Positions 1 through 5,757 of a stretch of DNA of 7,300 nucleotides are shown one piece after another. Position 1 is the first letter of the stretch. Each line of letters opens with the position of its first letter. This DNA is from Alphaproteobacteria bacterium (GTDB lineage Bacteria; Pseudomonadota; Alphaproteobacteria; Micavibrionales; Micavibrionaceae). Position numbers and translations under genes: made by a program. The DNA lies in assembly GCA_023141075.1 (NCBI GenBank), contig JAGLKL010000066.1, positions 1-7,300 of the forward strand, read 5' to 3'. The notes under the pieces are model-generated. The model was not told the origin of the DNA, searched no databases, and saw only the letters and a list, made by a program, of their open reading frames with translations.

Positions 1-2555
1 CCTTGCGTAAATATTTTATAGGTTATTGTATTTTCATCATCGATTGTTTCTTTATTGTGGCTGCAGTAAACAAAAGACATATGCCGCGCCAAGCCGTTTT
101 CTATCGAAAAATTATCAGGATCTTCATCTTCGTCCGATTGTTCACTGACAAGATCTACAGCTTGGCTGTAGTGCTCTTTAAAAACATCATTGCAGACGTA
201 TTTTTGAGTGAGCATACCGGCGACGAAGGCTTGCCAGGCGTCATCATTGCTTTTGTCAAATAAAAGCGGTTGTAGGGTTTCTTTTGTCCATTGTTCATCT
301 AAACATAGAAAACTGTTAATGTATTCCCCGCATACCCACCTAAATGCCGGATCGTTATTTTTACTAATTTCCTCTTCCATAAATGTTTTAAAGGCCTCGA
401 AATCTTTATCATCTCTCAGAGTCGCATATTTAATGCCAGGGACAAAATACGTATTTAAAAGGCATTCAAAAGCTTCAGTTGATGGCGTGTTAATAGCGTG
501 ATTTGCCAGATTATAGAACTTGTCTTTTCTGGAACTGTCTAAAATTGATAAGCCCATAGGGTCGTTCATTATCGTTGTAAGGATTTTCCAAGATTTAGAA
601 TTGCATGCTATTGGGGAAGCATTGGGAACGTATATTCTACGAAGGATATTTTCCATCGAATGTGCGAAGTTTCTTCTGACATTTTCTGAAGCATCTTGAT
701 AGCGCTCCGTTATAAACCAATGACCAAGCTCTATAAGCCCATTCTTGTTTTTAATACTTTCATTATCTTCAATACGGCTTATTGCATATAAAATAGAGCT
801 GATATCGCTGTCACTTAACTTTTTTATTTCTTTGGCTGAGTTCAAAAAATCGTCAGGACGTTTCTGTGCTTGTCTTTCAACGGCTTCCATTAAACCGTGT
901 CTGCAGGGTTCTTCCCCTAGGAAACTTTTTTTTAGTCCATCATATTTCAAAATTATTTGTATAATTTCAGCAGGAGATAATTTTGCCAGATCTTCGTCAC
1001 TGTAGAGGCTTTTGTAGACAACAAAGCCTCCAGAATTTTGAGCGTTTAGGCTCCGCAATTCTTCATCTTTTTCTAACTCAGAAGCTAATTCTTGGCGTAT
1101 CGTTTCATAATGCTTAACAGGATTTTTTTCGAGAAGGTATAAAATCAGGCGTTTTACAATATCCCATTGTGGTGATTTATTCTTTTCAAGAAGGGTTTTG
1201 ATAACATAACGGGCAAACTTTTTATTTTTTGCCACTAGCATGTTTGCCGATACTGTGCAGCATGAGGTAAAAACCTCTAATATTTCTCCGCCTCTCTCCT
1301 TTTCGTAAAAAGGTTGTTGCCAATATTTTGTGTAATATCCTTCCGTTTCTGAGCCTTCGAAAGATTTGCTCAAAGTATCAAATAGGCGGTCCGAGAATAA
1401 ATCAAATACGATTGTTTCAGGTTTTGTTCTTTTGGAAGAAGCAATTACTTTGTGCATTTCATCAATATAATAAAGCCGCATGTCACTGCTCGAAAAAGTA
1501 TAGCGATCATCCAAAAATTCATCAAAACGCTTATCAAAAACGAGATGATGGATTATTTCATTTGCCGCTTCATGAAATTCCCCTTTTTGTAACCGAATTA
1601 TCAGTGCTGAAATTTCGGTAGGCCATGAATAAAAATATTTACCATCAATGATTTTCTTTATTCTGCTGACCAGATTAGATGAGTTTTGGGCAGGCAACTC
1701 CAGTAAAACCTCAATAATTTGGCGATTGACAGATGGGTTATCGCATTCGGGAATTTTGCCGATTATGTCTTCAATAAGGGTTATTTTTTCTTCGGGAAGC
1801 AATTTGTTTGCAGCAAGTTTTTTCAAAAAATCAGTTGCTGGCCAGTAAGGAAAACTTATTGATCCTTCTTCGTGTTCAATTATATCTGTGGGCTCGTAAA
1901 ATATGCTATTTTTCTCTAAAAGCTCCAGCCAATCAGGATCTTCTGCCGATTTGAAAAAGTGATCCCGTATATGTGGGTCGTTAGGAATTTTCTGTAACAA
2001 AACGCCCACATTCTTTTTAGTGGGTTTACGCGCAATTATTTCAGCTTGTTTATAATACTCAGAAAAAGCCTCTTCTATTCCAACGAGTGTTTTACGTAGA
2101 ACGACGAGAAATGGTTTCCATACCTGATCGATAAACTCTTTATCGACCTCTTTGCTTTTTTGTAGCCCCTTCCTATGAGCAAGAGAATGAAAGCCATTTT
2201 TCCAGAATTTAGTTTGTTCTTCCGTTAAGCTGATATCAAGCGCATCGCAAATAGCCTGAATTTTTCCATTATCTGATAGAACTTCTTTCTTTTTCCCATT
2301 TTCAAGTTTTTCAGTTTTAGGGTATTTGTTCAAATCAACTCTGACGCTGGCAATGTGTAATCCAACGTCATCTTTTATTGCAGAACGTATTTCACGCATT
2401 GCGTGTGTTATAAAGTTATATGATGACTTTAGTTTTTTGAAATCGTGAACAATGATACAGGCATCGTCAAAAATGTTTTTGATACCTTCGCTTACAAGAG
2501 CGCCAAGTTTTGTGGACACTTCTTTTTCAATTGCCGATAAATCGTCGTTATCCAT
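1..2555 (-). CDS. Large hypothetical protein, 5' part (851 codons visible, C-terminus beyond the left edge)
   Basis: I read this frame codon by codon and found no stop from the ATG at 2555 down to position 3, so the gene runs off the left edge. An in-frame stop (2567-2565) lies just upstream. AAGG (plus positions 2566-2563) sits 7 nt before the ATG, which supports this start. No signal peptide or membrane segment is apparent. The protein is charged and looks mostly helical, and could be a HEAT- or TPR-like solenoid. Recognisable stretches are HSLAHRKGL (residues 123-131), DPDWLELLEKNSIF (206-219), FPYWPATDFLKKLA (235-248) and an acidic run near 805-815. The 200-250 segment resembles, from memory, a module in other large bacterial helical proteins, but I cannot name a family. 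I see no Walker, nuclease or TIR motif in the visible part; an enzymatic domain could lie beyond the edge. It is divergent from the ATPase-HNH pair and equally AT-rich, so it may be a partner or an independent cargo gene. Function is unknown. Confidence 0.9.
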   Translation of the reverse strand, partial: MDNDDLSAIEKEVSTKLGALVSEGIKNIFDDACIIVHDFKKLKSSYNFITHAMREIRSAIKDDVGLHIASVRVDLNKYPKTEKLENGKKKEVLSDNGKIQAICDALDISLTEEQTKFWKNGFHSLAHRKGLQKSKEVDKEFIDQVWKPFLVVLRKTLVGIEEAFSEYYKQAEIIARKPTKKNVGVLLQKIPNDPHIRDHFFKSAEDPDWLELLEKNSIFYEPTDIIEHEEGSISFPYWPATDFLKKLAANKLLPEEKITLIEDIIGKIPECDNPSVNRQIIEVLLELPAQNSSNLVSRIKKIIDGKYFYSWPTEISALIIRLQKGEFHEAANEIIHHLVFDKRFDEFLDDRYTFSSSDMRLYYIDEMHKVIASSKRTKPETIVFDLFSDRLFDTLSKSFEGSETEGYYTKYWQQPFYEKERGGEILEVFTSCCTVSANMLVAKNKKFARYVIKTLLEKNKSPQWDIVKRLILYLLEKNPVKHYETIRQELASELEKDEELRSLNAQNSGGFVVYKSLYSDEDLAKLSPAEIIQIILKYDGLKKSFLGEEPCRHGLMEAVERQAQKRPDDFLNSAKEIKKLSDSDISSILYAISRIEDNESIKNKNGLIELGHWFITERYQDASENVRRNFAHSMENILRRIYVPNASPIACNSKSWKILTTIMNDPMGLSILDSSRKDKFYNLANHAINTPSTEAFECLLNTYFVPGIKYATLRDDKDFEAFKTFMEEEISKNNDPAFRWVCGEYINSFLCLDEQWTKETLQPLLFDKSNDDAWQAFVAGMLTQKYVCNDVFKEHYSQAVDLVSEQSDEDEDPDNFSIENGLARHMSFVYCSHNKETIDDENTITYKIFTQ

Positions 2556-2594
2556 ACCAATGCCTTAACAATTCTTTGATATTAATTCGCTAGT

Positions 2595-2617
2595 TTTAAA
2601 AGCTTAGATCTTTTAAA
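2595..2617. repeat. Perfect 8-bp inverted repeat, candidate operator
   Basis: TTTAAAAG (2595-2602) and CTTTTAAA (2610-2617) are exact reverse complements separated by a 7-nt spacer, cttagat. The repeat lies 40-62 bp from the minus-strand start and 67-89 bp from the plus-strand start, as expected for a dimeric regulator controlling divergent genes. No regulator gene is visible in the window. Short AT-rich palindromes also arise by chance, so the operator role is tentative. Confidence 0.4.
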
Positions 2618-2671
2618 CACCTAAGAGTAGAGTTATTTTATTAATGGTGGTTATTTATGTAATCAAAACAG

Positions 2672-2677
2672 AAGAGG
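2672..2677 (+). promoter_or_regulatory. Ribosome binding site supporting the GTG start of the ATPase gene
   Basis: AAGAGG lies 6 nt before GTG at 2684. In the same frame a TAA stop occurs at 2660-2662 and no ATG or GTG lies between it and 2684, so GTG is the first usable start. The nearby ATG at 2657 runs directly into that TAA and is not a start for this gene. Confidence 0.8.
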
Positions 2678-2683
2678 CTAGCT

Positions 2684-4258
2684 GTGCAAATAAACTTTAA
2701 TGTAGTTCCAAAAGGGACATATCTGAAAGATCAGGGTCCTCCTTATACAGCTTATCTAAAAGAGGACAATTGGGATGATTTCGGTTTTAGGACTTTTTTT
2801 GTTCTAAGCGTGTATGACGAACAAGCAAAGTTGCATGAAATAGGCGCGGTCAGAATTGGTTTTAAAGGGCAGGAAAGCGGAAACACTAGTAATCATATGG
2901 AGAGAAATTTTTCTACATTAAACGAAAATTTCTTTTCTCTCGGGCATGGCGTTGAATACTACACTTATTTTATGGAGAATTTGTCTAAAGAACTCCGCGG
3001 GAGCGTGCTAAATGCCCTGCGTGATGTTGCTTATAACACAAAAATATTGAGTATGGCCAATCAGGAGAAGGTTATGGGAACCTCTCTTCTGAGAGATACC
3101 GGCCTTTCAGTTGTGACAAGTCAATATGTTCGCATTCTAAGAGGTGAGGCAACGCTTACGGCCTACAATTTTTCTTACCAAAAATCAAAATCAGGAAAAT
3201 ATTCCGGAATTAAAGTAGATTTTGAGGTAGAACCAGAGTCTACACCACCAACTAACATTCACATATTAATCGGCCGTAATGGTGTTGGGAAAACTACATT
3301 ATTGAATAATATGGTTAATGCTGTTCTATCAACGGATAAAAACAAAGAAGAAACGGGGTTTTTCTCTGATAATGACCGGAGTTGGTTCTCTAAAGTTATG
3401 AATCCTGAAACTCCAGCATTATTAGGAAGTGACTATTTTAGTGGAGTAGTTTCTGTATCTTTTAGTGCTTTCGATCCATTTGTTCCTCCGCAAGAACAGG
3501 CGGATCCAACCAAAGGCATTTGCTACTATTATGTGGGACTCAAAGATCTGAACGCAAAGGAGGGAAGACACAAAGAAACAAAGGAACTATGCCAGGATTT
3601 CATATCCAGTGTTGATTCATGTTTGCAGATAAAACCGAAAAAAGAATTATGGCTAAATGCAATCAAAACTCTCGAATCTGACGGAAATTTTGCTGAATTG
3701 AATTTAGCCAGTCTTGCCAATGAAGCAACAGACGAGAGATTTATTCTGAAAGACGCAGCATATGCTATTTTTGAAAAAATGAGTTCAGGGCACGCGATAG
3801 TACTTTTAACAATAACAAAGCTTATCGAAAAAGTGGAAGAAAAGACATTAATTCTGATAGACGAACCAGAAAGCCACTTACATCCACCTCTTCTTGCAGC
3901 TTTTATAAGGGCTATATCGGATTTACTTCTCAAACGTAACGGCATAGCGATCATTGCAACACACTCGCCAGTGGTGTTGCAGGAGGTTCCAAAATCGTGT
4001 GTCTCAATTTTACGAAGAACCGGCCTTGAAATGAGAGTTGAGAGGCCAGAGAGAGAAACATTTGCAGAAAATGTTGGCACATTAACACACGAAGTGTTTC
4101 GTCTAGAGGTTACAAAATCCGGGTTCCATGCATTACTAGCAAAATCAGCAGAATCTGAAAAGAATCTGGATGAAATTATAGAAGAATATGGCGGACAAAT
4201 AGGCTTTGAAGGGAAAGCTCTTTTACAGTCATTGATAAATTCAAAAAAACAGCAATAG
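2684..4258 (+). CDS. ABC/AAA-type ATPase (AAA_21/OLD-like), probable PtuA-like defence ATPase
   Basis: This 524-residue protein has a complete ABC-type ATPase core. Walker A is GRNGVGKTT (residues 197-205), SSGH (367-370) stands where an ABC signature would be, Walker B is LILIDEPESHLH (389-400; D393, E394), and ATHSP (425-429) carries the H-loop histidine. About 160 residues separate Walker A from the signature region. The family also has a conserved C-terminal part, seen here as ETFAENVGTLTHEVF (458-472) and TKSGFH (477-482). About 195 residues precede Walker A, with conserved-looking stretches FFSLG (83-87) and TSLLRD (133-138). The usual PtuA layout has Walker A near the N-terminus. There is no signal peptide or membrane segment, so it should act in the cytoplasm. 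An HNH nuclease gene follows after 10 bp. In Septu-type systems the ATPase binds and controls the HNH nuclease; that role is inferred here. Assignment to the ATPase superfamily is firm, the PtuA-like label is moderate. A 183-codon antisense frame inside it is a shadow. Confidence 0.92.
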   Translation: MQINFNVVPKGTYLKDQGPPYTAYLKEDNWDDFGFRTFFVLSVYDEQAKLHEIGAVRIGFKGQESGNTSNHMERNFSTLNENFFSLGHGVEYYTYFMENLSKELRGSVLNALRDVAYNTKILSMANQEKVMGTSLLRDTGLSVVTSQYVRILRGEATLTAYNFSYQKSKSGKYSGIKVDFEVEPESTPPTNIHILIGRNGVGKTTLLNNMVNAVLSTDKNKEETGFFSDNDRSWFSKVMNPETPALLGSDYFSGVVSVSFSAFDPFVPPQEQADPTKGICYYYVGLKDLNAKEGRHKETKELCQDFISSVDSCLQIKPKKELWLNAIKTLESDGNFAELNLASLANEATDERFILKDAAYAIFEKMSSGHAIVLLTITKLIEKVEEKTLILIDEPESHLHPPLLAAFIRAISDLLLKRNGIAIIATHSPVVLQEVPKSCVSILRRTGLEMRVERPERETFAENVGTLTHEVFRLEVTKSGFHALLAKSAESEKNLDEIIEEYGGQIGFEGKALLQSLINSKKQQ

Positions 4259-4268
4259 AGTTGTTCGA

Positions 4269-5132
4269 ATGAGAGAAATAAAAAAACCAGATTACGACAA
4301 TCAAGAGGTATACCAGCTATGTGTACAAAGTATCTCGGACGATGGTCTCAGGGATCGTCTCAATTCTGTTTCAGGAGAAATACACCAAGCTGCCCTAGAC
4401 TATGACCAAAAAGCACATTCGCAAAATCTTTTTCAAATTCAGGCCAACCACGCAGATAATAATTCTGTGGTTATAGGACATGTGTCCAAAAAAGAATTGA
4501 GAGATCTTTATTCTCAACACATGGTCGGGAGCAAAAAACCGGCAAGAGATATATATGATAAGCTTATGGCTAATGCCCCATTGGGAATATGTCCTTTTTG
4601 CGGGTTTGGTGTTGTTGGAGGCCTTGATCACTATTTGCCTCAAGCAAAATTCCCGTTAACCACGATTTTGTCTTTAAATTTAGTCCCATCATGCGGAGAT
4701 TGTAATAAAGGAAAATCAGCGGGATATCCATCAACAGCAGAAGGACAAAGCCTACACCCATATTATGATCACAGTCATTTTATTTCTGATCGATGGTTAT
4801 ATGCTGCCATACATACCGAACAACCCGTTACATTGCGTTTCTTTGTCGAGACTCCAGAATCGTGGGACGATCTATCGAAACAAAGGGTTCGGGCTCATTT
4901 TAATAATTTCGACTTGGCAAGGCGATTGCCAATCGCGGCTGGTAGCAGACTCCAAGAAGTCCAAAGTATTTTGCGGCAAAACTACATGGAGGCCGATGCT
5001 CTTTCTGTCAGTGATTTCCTTGGAAAAGAAGCTAAAATATGTGAAGGAATACATAAAAATTCATGGCAAACAGCGATGTTTTGGGCTTTAGCTGAGAGTG
5101 AGTGGTATCGTAATGGGGGATATAGATCATAG
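4269..5132 (+). CDS. HNH endonuclease, probable PtuB-like partner of the upstream ATPase
   Basis: This 287-residue protein contains a zinc-type HNH nuclease core in its middle. CPFCG (C108, C111) and CGDCNK (C142, C145, N146) form two CxxC pairs likely to bind zinc. LDHYLP (119-124) carries the probable catalytic D120-H121, NLVPSC (137-142) follows, and H163 is a further candidate. About 107 residues precede the nuclease core. A C-terminal motif NSWQTAMFWALAESEW (264-279) followed by NGGY resembles, from memory, related HNH proteins. The start is ATG, 10 bp after the ATPase stop. A weak AGAG (4257-4260) overlapping that stop could serve as ribosome binding site, suggesting co-transcription and coupled translation. 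By analogy with PtuB the protein would cut DNA or RNA once released or activated by the ATPase, causing defence or host arrest. The nuclease fold is well supported; substrate and trigger are unknown. Confidence 0.92.
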   Translation: MREIKKPDYDNQEVYQLCVQSISDDGLRDRLNSVSGEIHQAALDYDQKAHSQNLFQIQANHADNNSVVIGHVSKKELRDLYSQHMVGSKKPARDIYDKLMANAPLGICPFCGFGVVGGLDHYLPQAKFPLTTILSLNLVPSCGDCNKGKSAGYPSTAEGQSLHPYYDHSHFISDRWLYAAIHTEQPVTLRFFVETPESWDDLSKQRVRAHFNNFDLARRLPIAAGSRLQEVQSILRQNYMEADALSVSDFLGKEAKICEGIHKNSWQTAMFWALAESEWYRNGGYRS

Positions 5133-5219
5133 GTTCCTTAAACCAAGCATAACCTCAAAAAACCGTCATTCTCAAAATAATAGACAAATCGTCGAATCCA
5201 TCATACACTTAACAAATCG
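5133..5219. other. AT-rich gap after the HNH gene, no gene seen
   Basis: This stretch follows the HNH stop and has the low GC content of the accessory genes (35% by hand count at 5161-5220). I see no convincing gene, no GC-rich hairpin followed by a T run that would end the ATPase-HNH transcript, and no clear promoter. A reading frame starting at 5098 inside the HNH gene crosses it, but its first part has no support as protein. Without a terminator the cargo transcript may run into the tail genes. Confidence 0.5.
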
Positions 5220-5283
5220 GGTGTCCTTTAAGGGCGGCTCATGTCACCCAGAAATAAAAGCACCAAAACCATTCCCTGCATAG
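5220..5283 (+). pseudogene. Possible 3' remnant of an interrupted phage gene
   Basis: The GC content rises at about 5219. From there one frame is open to TAG at 5281-5283, ending in GGSCHPEIKAPKPFPA. That stop lies 18 nt before the next phage start, which is typical spacing between tail genes. The same frame continues leftward only through low-GC DNA and into the 3' end of the HNH gene. The simplest reading is that this is the last 20 or so codons of a tail gene whose body was displaced by the cargo. The fragment is too short to recognise a family and could be non-coding. Confidence 0.3.
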
Positions 5284-5301
5284 GCAGGGGAGAAATTTTT
5301 T
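5272..5301 (+). promoter_or_regulatory. GC-rich hairpin overlapping the ribosome binding site of the chaperone gene
   Basis: CCCTGC (5274-5279) pairs with GCAGGG (5284-5289) around the 4-nt loop atag. One G-U and one A-U pair extend the stem to 5272-5291. Six T residues follow at 5296-5301, 4 nt after the extended stem. The shape is like a weak intrinsic terminator. The stem also holds most of GGGGAG (5287-5292), the ribosome binding site 9 nt before ATG 5302. The loop contains the TAG that ends the upstream frame, so translation to that stop would melt the hairpin. Either role is inferred. Confidence 0.45.
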
Positions 5302-5757
5302 ATGGAGCATTTACGGATGACAGAAAAAGAAGTCGAAGTTGTATCAGGCATTGTTCTCACAATGCGTTCCCCCACAGTGGAAAGTGTCCGGCAGTGTGTC
5401 GATATGGCGATATACGACATGGTGCAATACACCAAGACACCGTTTGGTATGCCTCCGGATCTGATTCCTAACAAATGTGTGGATCTCACAAACGGATCTG
5501 ACGTTATAGGGCTATACGGGAAGTTTCTGCTGTTTGCCTTGGCGGAGAAGCACATTGTCTCGTGGCGTGGTGTAATAGATCAGGAGGGCAATCCCATTTC
5601 GCCGGACGCTGCGCCACATGCCAGAAAATATGTTGCAAACATGGTCACTGATGAGTTTCTTGACGCCCTTTTTGTGGAGAAGCCCTATCTCTTTGTCCTT
5701 GCGTTTGATCCTGAATATTTAAAATCGAAAGGAATTGGAAATGACACGCAGAACTGA
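5302..5757 (+). CDS. Probable phage tail assembly chaperone (gpG-like position)
   Basis: This 151-residue protein is encoded directly upstream of the tape-measure gene and overlaps it by 17 bp, the usual place of the tail assembly chaperone, which holds tape-measure protein ready for tail tube polymerisation. A segment around SWRGVIDQEGNPI (residues 87-99) resembles, from memory, the W-x-G-V-x-D-x-x-G-x-P stretch common in such chaperones. There is no signal peptide or membrane segment. GGGGAG lies 9 nt before ATG 5302. A second in-frame ATG at 5317, with GGAG (5304-5307) 9 nt before it, gives a product five residues shorter and is equally plausible. A canonical slippery heptamer lies near its 3' end. 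The assignment rests mainly on gene order and the short motif; another small tail protein is possible. Confidence 0.6.
   Translation: MEHLRMTEKEVEVVSGIVLTMRSPTVESVRQCVDMAIYDMVQYTKTPFGMPPDLIPNKCVDLTNGSDVIGLYGKFLLFALAEKHIVSWRGVIDQEGNPISPDAAPHARKYVANMVTDEFLDALFVEKPYLFVLAFDPEYLKSKGIGNDTQN
5718..5724 (+). other. In-phase T TTA AAA slippery heptamer
   Basis: TTTAAAA is split as T TTA AAA relative to the chaperone frame, the X XXY YYZ phase needed for -1 ribosomal frameshifting. Many tail assembly chaperone genes use such a site to make a long C-terminal extension. Here a -1 shift would add only six codons before TGA at 5742-5744, giving a slightly shorter product. The TTA-AAA-TCG sequence may therefore be fortuitous, or a relic of a lost extension frame. 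Confidence 0.3.

Larger units (their letters stand above)
2556..2683. promoter_or_regulatory. Divergent intergenic region, probable promoters of both gene sets
   Basis: This 128-bp AT-rich gap separates the start of the minus-strand gene from the start of the ATPase gene, so both must be transcribed outward from here or near here. A weak -10-like TAATAT reads leftward (plus positions 2584-2579). Its -35 region would fall in the spacer of the inverted repeat at 2595-2617, where no good TTGACA-like hexamer is seen. For the rightward genes, TATGTA (2656-2661) with TTATTT (2633-2638) is a poor match. The promoter role is inferred from gene layout; the exact hexamers are not established. Confidence 0.5.

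Noticed and set aside
660..677. R-x4-H (R627 to H632) in the large minus-strand protein as a HEPN ribonuclease motif
   Set aside because: The pattern is short and common by chance, and the surrounding residues do not give a convincing HEPN context.
1328..1621. Small plus-strand frames between 3 and 1848
   Set aside because: They overlap the continuous 851-codon minus-strand gene, which explains the coding signal; their translations look random.
3529..4080. 183-codon minus-strand frame inside the ATPase gene
   Set aside because: It lies wholly antisense to the region carrying the signature, Walker B and H-loop motifs, has no recognisable motif, and is explained as a shadow of constrained coding sequence.
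5219..5249. GGGTG (5219-5223) and CACCC (5245-5249) inverted repeat at the junction
   Set aside because: The 5-bp arms with a 21-nt gap are too short to claim as a hairpin or recombination site.
5098..5283. 61-codon frame starting inside the HNH gene
   Set aside because: The first part overlaps the HNH 3' end in another frame and crosses the composition break; only the last 20 or so codons are considered, as a possible remnant.
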